DNA from: Galaxea fascicularis
Lineage: Eukaryota; Cnidaria; Anthozoa; Scleractinia; Euphylliidae
Assembly (NCBI GenBank): GCA_948470475.1
Contig: OX419338.1
Coordinates: forward strand, 10,403,247-10,467,246
Length of the DNA: 64,000 nucleotides
Direction: 5' to 3'
Part shown: positions 54,901-63,353 of the stretch, piece by piece
How positions within the stretch are numbered: position 1 is the stretch's first letter
How the letters are laid out: each line of letters opens with the position of its first letter
Notes under the pieces: generated by a model
Told to the model about the DNA's origin: nothing
What the model saw: the letters and a program-made list of their open reading frames with translations, nothing else
Databases searched by the model: none
Program-made: the position numbers and the translations under genes

Positions 54901-57900
54901 CTTTTTCCTTCAACATCCCACAACTACGTCATAGTCCCCAGGAAAATTCCACATTTTCTTGATTCCCAGAAGAATTTTGTTTTTCTCCCAAAACAGGGCT
55001 TGTTAGAGCTGTCCCTTCCACCTCCCCCCATCCTTTGATTAAACAAGCATCATCGACTTAACGATCTTGAGTGTGGGTGTGTGATGTGTGAATGCAAAAG
55101 GCCATACTCACAAGGATAGGCATGTCATTTCCTAAGAGATACTCTTGTTTTCCAACTCCTTTTTTGCTCAGTCTTGTCAGTATGAAGGTGACGGCAGGTA
55201 GGCGGATGGAGGGTGATGAATAAATACATCCCCACAGAGTAGTGTAGAAAATATTCTTGTCTGTGTTCTCACTGAAGGAACCCAACAATGAAATAGTTCT
55301 GTGGAAAAGAAATACACAAAAACAACTTTATTACCTAACAGTAATCTCGAGAACGTGCGATAAAGTTCTGAGTTCAACAAGGAGACGATCTTGTAGACAT
55401 AATATAATTGAACTTCCCAGAGGAGGGAACCTCTCATAAGTTCCTTAACCCCTTCACTGTCAGAGTGATTAACATATAACTTCTCCTTGCAACTGCATTA
55501 CATTTTAATGCAAACACTAATGAGAATGGACAAATTTACCAGTTGGAGGGTGTTATCTTAAAATAAAACCAAATTCTCCTAAGTAATTTACAAGAAAAAG
55601 TATGGCAGCTGGACGGGAGAATTGTTAATCAGATCTTGGGAGTTAAACCGCCGACCGGTTAGCTCAGTGGTAGAGCACTGGACTGCTGTGTGGGAGGTCG
55701 GGGGTCAAGCCCAGGCCGGACCAACACTCAAGGTCTTTAAATAACTGAGGAGAAAATGCTACCTTTGTAATGACATCTGCAAATGGTTAGACTTTCTAGT
55801 CTTCTCGGATAAGGATGATAAAACCGGAGGTCCCATCTCACAGTACTGCTGTGGGACGTTAAAGAACCCACACATTGATCAGGAAGAGTAGGGGATGTAG
55901 TCCCTGGTATGATGGTTTATAACCTGTTCTGTTCTGGGGGCACCTGTGTTGATCCTACTATTCATTCAAATAAGATTGTAAACTGCGTGGCTGCAATTTG
56001 CGCCTAAAAAGCAGTCTGGCAAAGTCCCCCAAAAAGTGTTGTAAAGCGCTTTGAGCCCTTTGGATAAAAGCACTATATAAATCCTCATCATTATCATTAT
56101 CAAACATGAAGACACACTATAAAAGGTGCGGTACCTTAGGTATGTCTGGATCATTTGTCAATCAACCATTAACGCATACAGAGCTATGCAAAAATTTGGG
56201 CAACAAAAGACTGCCTCCTAGCAACTGACTGTACCAACTATAGTCCTTGTTCTTCTTCTGTGTTTCTTTGTTGGTATATATTTATTTATATCTGTAGTTG
56301 TTAATACACTAATTGCCTTGTAAAACAAATCAATCTGTAGCATGTCTTTGTCTTACGCCCTCATGCAACTACCATGACGATACACAGATTTAGGAGGCTA
56401 AATGATACTTCAGGTTAGAATAATGAAAGAAAAAAATATCTTAGAGACCAAAAATCCATTTATTCAACATCAGTCGAAACTAAACTAAATTTTTTTCATG
56501 TGGTCTGTCTTTCTTTGTTTTGACAGTTGACAGCTGAATTTGATATGTAAATTTGAGCTGAAGCAGGGGATGGAGGGAGGGTCAAGTGGACACCAACAAA
56601 CCATGGTCCAGGCAATTCCTCCGCTGAAACTCTACATTTCTAACATTTTGTTATTCACCTTGTGTGATCCTGTTCTTAATTCTCATGTCCACGCTTAAGG
56701 AGAAATTTGAGACTGATCACTCTTAGAGTTTAAAGGGTTAAGATCCATTGCTATTAGGACAAAAAAGTCCAAAGTAAAATCTTGTTTACTGTACATGAAT
56801 GATGATTGGAAAAGGAAAAGGTGAAATTTTGAAAAAGCACTGTTAGTGCTAGAACTGTTGCAGAATGGTATACCATAACCTTGCTTTTTAACAGATGCTA
56901 TTTACAAGGTTAACTTTAGTCTGTGATGTAGGTTATGTCAGCCTTTATTTAAGAATTTATGGTAATTGAAAACCCTCAAGTTTTCAACAAACCTGTCTGT
57001 ATACTCTGATCCTTCCTCTATTCCTGGTAATAATCCCAACAGCAACCCAGACAATCCAGGAAGCAATGCTTTTCCAAGAGGAAGAAAATAGTTCTCATAC
57101 ATAGTCATCAATAATGGTCTGGTTGACATGGCCGCATTTCCAAGTAAAGGAAACAGCCCGGCACTGTAGATGAACAAATCTTGGGCAAGGCCTTTGCGAC
57201 CAATTCTTGTGAAGATGAGTTCATAGGTTTCTAGTGCCTTGAGGTGAACACCACTGGGCAATGTTGGGTGCATACATTGTGCAAGTCTTTTGCCGATGGT
57301 CAGCTTCCTTGGAAGTACTCTGAATTTTGTGTGATTTTGTAAAACCTACACGAAAAAAAGGACTAGTAAGAAATTATCACAATAAATGTTTTGCTTTTGG
57401 TGTGTTCTGACCAAACTACGCATGTAATAATATACCACTGGGCACCACAACTAAAGTTTCTGAATCCTATACCTTAATTTTAAGTTGCTGAAATTATCAT
57501 TTGTGTAATAACAACATTATAAATTAGTTTGCACTTCATTGATATTAATATATTAATTTATAAAATAACTAAGATAGTGCGCGGGCTCGGATTGGCCGAG
57601 GAGTGTTTGTATGAGAGTATGTAAACATGGTTGTGACTTCAACTTCTTTGGCTTTCCGCGCAGTAATCAAGCAAGCACGAATGTGAAAAAGGTTTTGAGT
57701 TAAAAAACTCGACAAGTTTACTTTATTTATCCATTTCCTCGTCGGTTGAAACTTGGAAAATCTTTAGAAACATGCTGTGTCAATTTTTTTTCACTTGAGC
57801 TGACATTTTAAGCGAGAAAAACCTGTATTTTGGAAAGCATCTTTTTTGCAAAACAAAGACTGATTACGCGTACAAGCTTCGTGTACAAGACTTCACAACT

Positions 57901-58099
57901 GGTAAGAATTTCTCTTTTAATCAATGTTCTAAACAAGAGCGTTTTGGTTTTTTTCTCTGGAAAGTTGTTTTATAAAAGCAATAGAAAACTGAGGGGTTGA
58001 GAGAATTCTCGACAGTTATGCAAACCCTCGACTTCGTCTCGGGTTTGCACAACTGTCTCGAATTCTCCCAGCCCCTCTCGTGTTTATATCAGGCTATGC

Positions 58100-58130
<31 letters not shown>

Positions 58131-59389
58131 ACTGAATGACAGCTGGCCACGCCATTAACATTGCCACTGATTAGCGTCACTATTCGCTATTATTCCAATT
58201 AAAGATTAAAGAAGAAACAAAACACGTACTATGTCTTGTTGCTGTCCGTGTCTCACAATAATTGTTGTTTTCATATAAGATCACTAAATAGTAGTTTACT
58301 ATTTCAAGTAATAATTGATTGTAGCTGCAATTGAAACTTCTATCGTGACTTTTCAGTTTTACCCCACATCAATGCCTTGTTAGATTTCAACTTAAAAGTA
58401 AACACTGCCAAACCTCCCTTTGCGACCAGCTCTCATACAAGCAACCACTTTTCTAAAATACCAAAAGTTTTCAAGTCAAATCACTATAAATGGAACCATT
58501 CATAAGCAACCACCTCTTGCAAGTGACTGTGGCCATTTTATGAGAGGACTGATTGAAATTTTCCATTGCATTTGACCTCCTGTTCGACCTCTTCACAAAC
58601 AATCTGCTATGTCTCTCACGCTCAGAAATTTTAAAAAAGTGATGCTGTAACATATTAGCCCTATCATTGCAGCAGATGTAAATCGCAAAGTTGGAGCTAC
58701 TGGAATTGGTTCCTGATATGGACTTATGGAATGAATAAAGCATTGAAATTACCACATGCAAATTACCCAAATTTAGAGCCCTGCTGGCCTGTCACCTCTT
58801 GTAACTAGCCACCTCCCGTAAGCAACCACCTAGACTAGACATTTTGGATGGTTGCTTACAGGAGGTTTGACTGTAGTGATTAAAGTCCTAAAGTACAGTG
58901 TATCCTGTAAACTTGATTTGTAATAATATTTGTTCTGCCAATTACTTTCTCTCTTCATTTTGAATAATTTTAGAGATGCCCTTTTTTCACTTAAACGTTT
59001 TTAGAAATGTGTTTGTACATTTATCATGAAAATTAAATGAGAATTCATAAAACTTTGTTTGTAGTCAAACATTCTGAGACGACCAATTCTTGTTGACAAT
59101 TTGATGTTGTTACAGTTCGATTGATTGACTACTAACAAGGAACGAAAATACAATGAATGAAAGCTTTTCTTCCGTATACTGCATGCTGCACTCATTGAGC
59201 TCAAACACAACACAATTTATAAGCTTCACTTTCACTTTAGCAATAACTTACTTTGTTTAGTTTTCCGAGTGCGGAAATGAGGTCAGCCCATTCACTGGAA
59301 TATTCAAAGCTCTTTAATGCCTTTTCGATCGCGTTGATAAACTGACGGTACTTCGAGTCTGACAACAATTCCAGTTCCTCCACATTCAT
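37506..59389 (-). CDS. DOP1: DOP1 (Dopey) leucine zipper-like family protein, 18 exons
   Basis: This is a complete Dopey protein, a large peripheral membrane protein known in fungi and animals to work with MON2 in endosome-to-Golgi traffic and organelle positioning. The coding exons, from the 5' end on the minus strand, are 59389-59252, 57345-56993, 55298-55112, 53944-53099, 51380-50306, 49236-48998, 48573-48421, 47884-47769, 47559-47509, 47405-46993, 46175-45855, 44886-44013, 43273-42832, 42171-41980, 41584-41279, 40680-40325, 39350-39080 and 38294-37506. All junctions are GT-AG and in phase, giving 2,373 residues; human paralogues are about 2,300-2,465. The Dopey N-terminal domain occupies ~1-300 ([35 protein letters not shown]). 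Conserved armadillo-like blocks follow, and the C-terminal region has [19 protein letters not shown] and [15 protein letters not shown]. Two acidic, low-complexity inserts are seen (~570-715 and ~1110-1190). Vertebrates have DOP1A and DOP1B; one copy here is presumably the pre-duplication form. It diverges head to head from a PACSIN gene. Confidence 0.95.
38691..39024. mobile_element. Palindromic MITE interrupted by a second MITE
   Basis: In DOP1 intron 17. The outer element starts AATAGGCCATATTCGTATTC and has an arm through GAAGTGGAGGCTCTTGC, which folds back on 38778-38820. Its right end (CCGAGAATACGAATATGACC) is separated by the inserted element at 38823-38995. Removing that and one TA restores a continuous inverted arm. 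Confidence 0.75.
38823..38995. mobile_element. GAGCGTTTTCAC-type MITE, copy 2 (nested)
   Basis: GAGCGTTTTCAC and the inverted GTGAAAACGCTC bound it, with TA on each side (38821-38822, 38996-38997) as target duplication. The interior matches 12863-13039. TA duplication points to a Tc1/mariner-like mobiliser; that is inference. Confidence 0.75.
39080..39350 (-). CDS. DOP1: DOP1 exon 17
   Basis: TTGTAG acceptor, GTGAGA donor, leaving phase 0. [20 protein letters not shown] and [12 protein letters not shown] match SLSGYAYTKRAWKKEV and DPAFFQMD. Confidence 0.95.
40325..40680 (-). CDS. DOP1: DOP1 exon 16
   Basis: GTCAG acceptor, GTACGT donor, leaving phase 2. [38 protein letters not shown] and VTPFLKNH match the family closely, with a Ser/Pro-rich linker between. 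Confidence 0.94.
41279..41584 (-). CDS. DOP1: DOP1 exon 15
   Basis: 102 codons, phase 0; TTTCAG acceptor, GTAGAT donor. [20 protein letters not shown] and [20 protein letters not shown] match the LQFSYSYIQ and FLLLSILNDFV blocks. Confidence 0.92.
41980..42171 (-). CDS. DOP1: DOP1 exon 14
   Basis: 64 codons, phase 0; TTGCAG acceptor, GTAAAC donor. [20 protein letters not shown] and [11 protein letters not shown] match VRQQILEFLSPIALNHG and AFVWNERR. Confidence 0.94.
42832..43273 (-). CDS. DOP1: DOP1 exon 13
   Basis: CCGCAG acceptor, GTAGGG donor, leaving phase 0. [20 protein letters not shown] matches PPDYILTLLEGLTTISHYC; it ends PLNLMGSPK. Confidence 0.94.
43335..43400. repeat. (AAT)n microsatellite
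   Basis: About twenty AAT/TAA triplets with two early interruptions, in DOP1 intron 12. Confidence 0.9.
43500..43690 (-). mobile_element. tRNA-headed SINE, best copy of its family
   Basis: The minus strand reads A box TTGGCGCAGTGGTGAGAGCG, B box GGGTTCGATTCCC, then GGTTCTCTACTCTGCTCC, TTTTTCTCCGGGTACTC and GTTTTCCCCTCTCC, ending at AAAAACCAGC. It lies in DOP1 intron 12. Relatives at 35866-36000 and 47925-48030 share its orientation. Confidence 0.75.
44013..44886 (-). CDS. DOP1: DOP1 exon 12
   Basis: 874 nt, leaving phase 2; TTGCAG acceptor, GTAGGA donor. [19 protein letters not shown] matches the YLEVLISICLYYVRS block. It ends after [15 protein letters not shown] and DEMGKR. Confidence 0.94.
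44937..45063 (-). mobile_element. tRNA-headed SINE linked to composite repeat
   Basis: The minus strand reads TCCTGTAGCTCAGTGGTTAG, then a B box-like GGTTCGATTG, then a tail TTTTCAGTTGTCCTTTCGCC that recurs in the composite element at 45157-45562. The anticodon arm is degenerate. A piece of the same head and its upstream flank recurs at 48050-48120. Confidence 0.65.
45157..45562. mobile_element. Composite element: ~85 bp inverted ends around 54 bp tandem units
   Basis: The left arm (45157-45245) and right arm (45478-45562) are near-perfect reverse complements (ATGCTAGTTGCTTGGCAACG against the inverted copy). Between them are about four ~54 bp units starting near 45258, 45312, 45367 and 45421. 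They alternate between a TTGTCC and a CTGGCA variant before a common TCATTTCGATTCCTGCCTGG. It lies in DOP1 intron 11. Confidence 0.75.
45855..46175 (-). CDS. DOP1: DOP1 exon 11
   Basis: TTGCAG acceptor, phase 1 in and out. [20 protein letters not shown] matches the LLLRHRKSIFGKGFYG motif. The donor GTGCGT at 45854 is chosen because it alone restores phase with exon 12. Confidence 0.88.
46343..46424 (-). mobile_element. tRNA-headed SINE fragment
   Basis: The minus strand has ACCGGTATCGCGAGGTCACG, a B box GGTTCAAACCCGG and CCTGAATTTTTTTCAGGCG. It matches 24100-24187 but is cut inside the tRNA D-arm. It lies in DOP1 intron 10. Confidence 0.65.
46993..47405 (-). CDS. DOP1: DOP1 exon 10
   Basis: CCCCAG acceptor, GTAAGT donor, leaving phase 1. 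[20 protein letters not shown] with a leucine run matches QGWLVRALSLNDVARVLEP. A ~85-residue acidic, Ser/Asp-rich disordered end follows. Confidence 0.92.
47509..47559 (-). CDS. DOP1: DOP1 exon 9
   Basis: A 51 nt micro-exon, phase 2 in and out; TTCCAG acceptor, GTTAGC donor. [16 protein letters not shown] matches SLFVMLDSLN. Confidence 0.9.
47769..47884 (-). CDS. DOP1: DOP1 exon 8
   Basis: 116 nt, leaving phase 2; TTGCAG acceptor, GTGAGA donor. [13 protein letters not shown] then FRTLDR corresponds to the FSVLWRLTRE..RTFDR block. Confidence 0.9.
47925..48030 (-). mobile_element. SINE body, CTCTCCGGTTTTCCCC type
   Basis: Shares GAGTACCCCGAGAAAAACCT and CACCGAGTCCGGGAATCGAA (plus-strand view) with 43500-43690. 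It is truncated in the tRNA head and directly followed by part of the SINE type at 45005-45115. It lies in DOP1 intron 7. Confidence 0.65.
48421..48573 (-). CDS. DOP1: DOP1 exon 7
   Basis: 51 codons, phase 0; AAACAG acceptor, GTAAAT donor. [10 protein letters not shown] and [14 protein letters not shown] match the ALWDQL and VELFYQLHNLAP motifs. Confidence 0.94.
48641..48850 (+). mobile_element. tRNA-Leu/Ser-like SINE
   Basis: GGCAGCGTGGCCGAGCGGTA is a class II tRNA-like start with A box, and the B box is degenerate (TTAAAGTCC). The body continues to AGGTTAAATAAAGGTAG. It lies in DOP1 intron 6, between exons 7 and 6. Confidence 0.6.
48998..49236 (-). CDS. DOP1: DOP1 exon 6
   Basis: CCGTAG acceptor, GTATAG donor; completes a valine codon and leaves phase 0. 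[20 protein letters not shown] then [15 protein letters not shown] matches the [10 protein letters not shown] block. Confidence 0.94.
50115..50216 (-). mobile_element. tRNA-headed SINE fragment
   Basis: The minus strand reads AGCTTGATAGCTCAGCTGGT, a B box GGGTTGAACTCCCGG and a GATTTTTTTTCCAGG tail. It has the same architecture as 24100-24187. It sits 90 nt past the DOP1 exon 5 donor, in intron 5. Confidence 0.65.
50306..51380 (-). CDS. DOP1: DOP1 exon 5 (acidic insert)
   Basis: 1,075 nt, leaving phase 1; TTTAG acceptor, GTAAAG donor. It begins [17 protein letters not shown], has ~140 residues rich in Glu, Lys and Ser, then [20 protein letters not shown] and [11 protein letters not shown], which match the family again. 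Confidence 0.93.
51719..51945. mobile_element. MITE with AGATTTAGCATCGCGTTTAC ends
   Basis: The left terminus AGATTTAGCATCGCGTTTAC is inverted on the right as GTAAACGTGATGCTAAATCT (one mismatch). CGGCAAA units occur just inside both ends. It lies in DOP1 intron 4. Confidence 0.75.
52405..52668. mobile_element. MITE with AGCCTGGTTCACAC ends
   Basis: AGCCTGGTTCACACCGGTGA and the downstream AGATAAGCACAAGCA are inverted on the right as TGCTTGTGCTTATCT and GTGTGAACCATGCT. About 260 bp, in DOP1 intron 4, and likely hAT-like. Confidence 0.7.
53099..53944 (-). CDS. DOP1: DOP1 exon 4
   Basis: 282 codons, phase 0; CCATAG acceptor, GTAAGT donor. It holds [16 protein letters not shown] and [18 protein letters not shown], then a long helical stretch ending [10 protein letters not shown]. 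Confidence 0.95.
54269..54419. repeat. Hairpin element in DOP1 intron 3
   Basis: GGTAATTGAACTTCGTGTCG folds back on a right arm ending AGTTCAATTACC, and TTTTGGTCTAAAATCATAC on GTATGATTTCAGACCAAA, with an inner TTCGATTT / AAATCGAA stem. Confidence 0.65.
55112..55298 (-). CDS. DOP1: DOP1 exon 3
   Basis: CCACAG acceptor, GTGAGT donor, 187 nt, leaving phase 0. [20 protein letters not shown] matches the YSALWGS..SPAVRLPGIT block. Confidence 0.95.
55445..55646. mobile_element. TTAA-bounded short element
   Basis: TTAA at 55445-55448 and 55643-55646 bound a 202 bp segment with ends CCCCTTCACTGTC and the inverted ATCTTGGGAG. The interior is shared with 8873-9095. It lies in DOP1 intron 2 and is directly followed by a SINE. 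Confidence 0.6.
55648..56100 (+). mobile_element. Long tRNA-headed SINE with LINE-like tail
   Basis: Head GGTTAGCTCAGTGGTAGAGC with B box GGGGTCAAGCCC, then a ~250 bp centre with CTCGGATAAGGATGATAAA and GGGACGTTAAAGAACCCACA, and a tail GCGCTTTGAGCCCTTTGG with AAAAGCACTATATAAAT ending in CATTATCATTATC repeats. The order fits long SINEs with a conserved central domain; I do not assign the family name. Confidence 0.7.
56993..57345 (-). CDS. DOP1: DOP1 exon 2
   Basis: GTGTAG acceptor, GTTTGT donor, leaving phase 2. It encodes [34 protein letters not shown] and [11 protein letters not shown], all strongly conserved in Dopey. Confidence 0.95.
57976..58126. repeat. Hairpin element in DOP1 intron 1
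   Basis: AAGCAATAGAAAACTGAGGG pairs with a right arm ending TTTTCTATTGCTT. GAGAATTCTCGACAGTT and TGCAAACCC are inverted around a CTCGACTTCGTCTCG centre. Confidence 0.6.
58127..59251. other. DOP1 intron 1, distal part
   Basis: AT-rich; no repeat or exon was recognised beyond short runs of the type AGCAACCACCT between 58440 and 58870, which recur four or five times. Confidence 0.35.
59252..59389 (-). CDS. DOP1: DOP1 exon 1
   Basis: ATG at 59389-59387; 46 codons, phase 0, GTAAGT donor. [20 protein letters not shown] then [16 protein letters not shown] is the canonical Dopey start. An upstream in-frame ATG (59422) would add 11 residues absent from the family. Confidence 0.95.
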
Positions 59390-59992
59390 GCTTAATAGTG
59401 TATTCAGTGAACAAAACAGCAAAATTAATTCAAACTAAGGCCCTCAGTGACGCTGCAGAAGTTTGCGAATCAAATTTCAAAACAGTCGTATATAAGTACA
59501 GCTTTGTAATTCCACACGAACATCCCGCAACAGCAGATCATTGAAACACAGGAGAATAATAATCTTGTGGAAAACAACGCATGAGATTTTCAGACATAGT
59601 GACGGTCACAAGCTTAAAATATCCACAAATTAGTTTTGTAGGTCAGGTGACGTCATGATGAATGATTGAACTCTGTTCTGGTCCTTCCAGCTTCTCTCAC
59701 CGAAATGTCTGTTCAGTTGTTTTATTGCCTTTGTTTAAGCCCTTTTTGAAGGGAAGAATACCAAGAATCGTCCCTCTTTGCATTGTTTTGTTCCCGTGCC
59801 TTGCCATCTCCCTGCCTCCGCCATGTTGTTCGAAAATATGCAGGAAAGGTTACCCAGCCAACCTTGTTTTTTTATTAAGGTGTCATGTACAACACCGTGT
59901 ACTGTCCAACCAAATATGGTAATATTTGATAAGGCTGTTTTTGATGTTTATTGGAAACCGTTAAACAAGTCGTTCAATAGTGATTCTATAAA
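59390..59992. promoter_or_regulatory. Likely shared promoter of DOP1 and PACSIN
   Basis: 603 bp separates the divergent start codons. It contains a perfect cAMP-response element near the middle and no other gene. Two unrelated housekeeping-type genes starting this close together usually share a nucleosome-poor promoter. No TATA box position is obvious on either side. Confidence 0.6.
59648..59655. promoter_or_regulatory. Consensus CRE, TGACGTCA
   Basis: Full palindromic CREB/ATF site, 259 bp upstream of the DOP1 start codon and 338 bp upstream of the PACSIN start codon. It is orientation-neutral, so it could serve both genes. Confidence 0.6.
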
Positions 59993-60293
59993 ATGGAGGC
60001 GGAAGACGCTACTTCACCTGGTAAAGTAATAGAAGGCGCGCCAAACGAAAGTGTGTCTTACCCGAAAATCGAAGACATCGAAGATCGAAACACGACCGCA
60101 GAGGAAAGCCCGATCAATGGCAGCGAGCCAGATCCTTCCACCGCTGGGTCTTTTGGATTTAACTTTTGGGATGTGAGTGGCTATAAAAAAACTGTCAAGA
60201 GAATTGACGACGGCGCAAGGTTATGTGATGATTTTTTGAAACTGTTGGCGGAGCGAGCAGAAATCGAGGGGCTTTACGCAGCAAAATTGCAAG
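59993..60293 (+). CDS. PACSIN: PACSIN exon 1
   Basis: 100 codons plus one base (phase 1), GTGAGA donor after GLYAAKLQ. It encodes the N-terminal extension and the first F-BAR helix. Confidence 0.93.
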
Positions 60294-63200
60294 GTGAGAT
60301 GATATGGGTCATTCCGAGGAACAGGTGATGTGACGAACTAAGGTCTCAGTTTTTCGCTTCATTGCTCCGAGAGTAGTGCTTGAGAATATAGTAACTTTCG
60401 GTACATGTAGCCCCACATGACACGCAACTTTCTCATGCAAGTATGAAGATGTTTTTTAGTAATCATTGCAGTTGATAAAGCCCCATGCAAGATCACACAT
60501 TTCTGATCAAGTGTGCAAATACTTTTAATTAAGCTTATGCATTTCGCATCACGTTTAATATGTTATCGTTTTGAAAAGCTATACTTGAAATCACGACAGT
60601 TGAATTTGTACCTTAAAACCAACGTGATTACCTACACTGTATACAAAACATTGAGAGATTAGCATTCAGTACGTCTAGTCTCCTTCTTTGACAATTCAAA
60701 AGTTGGGAGAATCTATAAAACATTAACTGGCATGGCCAAACATTTTTAATAGTTTTCCTTTGAATTTTCACATAAGCTTACATGTAAGCTTCAATTTATA
60801 GATGTCTAATTCACATGTAACATGACACTTTTTTGGCTGAGTTTCTGCGGGGCCATAGCTGCCTATGGCCCTGTGGAAACTCCAGTATTTCTTTACAAGA
60901 ATTACAGTGTATGGGTCCGCACTACTTTTTTGATGGGGTCCAGACCCATTTTTTCTGTAGTGTAAATGTGCCTTTAGTGCAAATAATTGTTGGTAATATA
61001 ATTTCATGAGATCCAAACATAATGCTTTTAATAATTTATTTCATCTTTAGAATGATAATTAACACTACTTCAGTTTATTTTTGTTGTTGCTGGAAAACAA
61101 GTACTGCCATAGCAACCAATTTGTATTAAATACTCAGCTTGGCACATGTAGCAGGTGTTCTGAACTAACCTAACCTACTTTTTGCACTGCCAATCAGAAG
61201 CATGAGATTTGAATTGTCTGACAAGGACATACTGTAACATTTTACATTTGAAATAATTTTAATTTATTAATAGTAAAAACTAATTAAGGTTAAAAGCAAA
61301 CAGTGCTTGACAGTGACTGAAGAGTGGTCAAAATAGTTATTGTTTGCTTTGATCTATAGGTTTTATTTTTAAGGTTTTATTCTAAACCCCTGATGATAGG
61401 AACATCTGGAAGTTGTTCTCAAGCATTGATGAGTCTGACTTCAGTAGAGCTCAACCACTTCATTTGAAAACAAGATGTTATTTCTTAAAAGGGTAGTATG
61501 TTAATACCTAACTCATGCACATGCTTTCACTGACTGGGCAAACTGTGCAATTTATCAATTATTGCCCCAGAAAATCTATCCAAAGTAAAACATTCTGACT
61601 AACATAACAGTATGATCAAGTTAAAGGATTTCATCCGTGGATGTGAATGGTCATAACGTCATTATGACCAACAACATAACATACCGGTAATTGACCATAA
61701 ACTGCTGCTGGTTTGTATATTATTTGTCAGTTATGGGAGGATTCTATCCAATTAGTTTTCACCAATGTGATACAAAACATTTGCATGCTTGAATACGATT
61801 AAAATATTCATAGAAACAGGAGTTAGCCCTTCCATTCCCAAGATGAAAATTAAAATTCTCATTTGTTGTTTTCTCATAGAAAGAGTGGGAAAAATGGTAA
61901 AATGTCAAGCAAATTCATTACATGTAGGTGTGATATTGTCCCTAATAATTATTTTATTCTCATGACCACTATGCTTTATAAGGTGTTGAAATTACAAGGA
62001 TAAATTTGATGTTGGCCACTCTTAGGGTTTTAAGGGTTAAGCGGTAAGTGTGAAGAAACAACTTAAATAAATTTGCTTCTTAGTACTTTTCAGGATAATG
62101 TTATGCACTCTTTTCTTATAAGAATATTGTTTTTGCAGCCCACAGGCTGAATATTTTAATTTATTCTTGATTTTAGGCTAAAAATATTCTTGTGTATATT
62201 CTTAGAGTATGAAATTTCCGTTTTACATGTAGAATGTAAATTGGGGTATTAATTACCATAGTTTGGTGTTTAGATCTGTATTGTGTTACATTGTGCACAT
62301 GACTGTCACTTAAGTTTGCTAGTATTGCCATTTGGAAAACGGAACAATTTTATATGGTTTAGTTAAATCATGTATATGTATTTGTATACACAAAATGATA
62401 TTCATTTCCAAATCTCAGCCTCTATATTCCTGCAAAATATATTCTTATTAAAAAAAGAGTATAGTGAAAACACTTCTGAAAATGACAACACTTAATAGTG
62501 TTATTTTGTCTGCCATCTTGGTATCCCTAATCCAAACCTGAGTATAGATGCCACTCCTCTTGCCCCACTGCTACAGCACCACTAAAAACCATCTTCAATC
62601 CCTTTTTGTATGCCTTATTGCTTGACTGATATATTTTCACAGATCCCTTCTACAGTTTCACATAGGCAAAAAATTGTGTAGCCAGGTTGAAAGCCTCAAG
62701 TGTTTTGTGGGTGACTTAAGGCGTGGTAAAGTTGTAAGACGTGGTAAACATGTTGTATGAACAAGCTATGGTACATGTAGCCTCTGTTTTCAAGATCATT
62801 AACACCAAATTAACCCTTTAACCCCTAAAAGATATCCCTTTGAGAAGTAAAATTGTTTGGCATTAGCCAGAGAAAAATCAATAAAGCCACTCTTAGGATT
62901 GAAAGGGTTAAGGGAGGTAGTTTTAAAGGAGATAATAATTTTTTTAAGCAAACTTTTGAACTGCAGTGTGTCCAATTCTAAAAGTGAAATTTTATCTGCC
63001 TCTCTCTTCACTGTCCCTCTTTACCTGTACTTTTGAGTGCAGCTACATGTATGTGTACACATCAGTATCTTGTCACTTTGTAGGTTGGAGTAAAAAGTGG
63101 AATGACTTGGTCAACAAAGGTCCTGAGTATGGATCACTGAAACGTTCCTGGGTTAACATTACAAATGAAGCTGACCAGCTAGCTGAGATTCACAATGAAC

Positions 63201-63353
63201 TTCAAATAAGGCTTGTCAATCAGGTCCATGGCAGTTTACAAAAGTGGAAATCATCAAACTATCACAAGTCATTACTCAGCTGGAAAGAGACCAAGAGTGC
63301 AGAAGAGGGATTCAGTAAAGCACAAAAACCCTGGGCTAGAAGACATGAGGAAG
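59993..63353 (+). CDS. PACSIN: PACSIN/syndapin F-BAR protein, 5' part (exons 1-2)
   Basis: Protein kinase C and casein kinase substrate in neurons: an F-BAR protein that bends membrane and links endocytosis to actin through dynamin and N-WASP. Exons 59993-60293 and 63084-63353 join in phase 1 and encode 190 residues plus part of the next codon. ATG 59993 has an in-frame TGA at 59981-59983 just upstream, which fixes the start. The F-BAR domain begins near residue 53 ([20 protein letters not shown]) and continues through [19 protein letters not shown] and [20 protein letters not shown], all characteristic of PACSIN. An acidic, Ser/Pro-rich extension of ~52 residues precedes it; vertebrate PACSINs have ~12. 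The C-terminal SH3 domain and the rest of the F-BAR lie beyond the window. Confidence 0.93.
60294..62809 (+). other. PACSIN intron 1, mostly featureless
   Basis: AT-rich, with no exon recognised. A segment at about 61823-62041 starts AGCCCTTCCATTCCCAAGAT and ends CTCTTAGGG near GGGTTAA, and looks like a longer relative of the element at 62810-62911. Confidence 0.4.
62810..62911. mobile_element. TTAA-bounded 102 bp MITE
   Basis: TTAA on both ends. The left terminus CCCTTTAACCCCTAAAAG is inverted on the right as CTCTTAGGATTGAAAGGG. It lies in PACSIN intron 1, 172 bp before exon 2. Confidence 0.65.
63084..63353 (+). CDS. PACSIN: PACSIN exon 2
   Basis: TTGTAG acceptor, GTAATT donor, phase 1 in and out. 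It completes a glycine then [39 protein letters not shown] and [12 protein letters not shown]. Confidence 0.93.
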
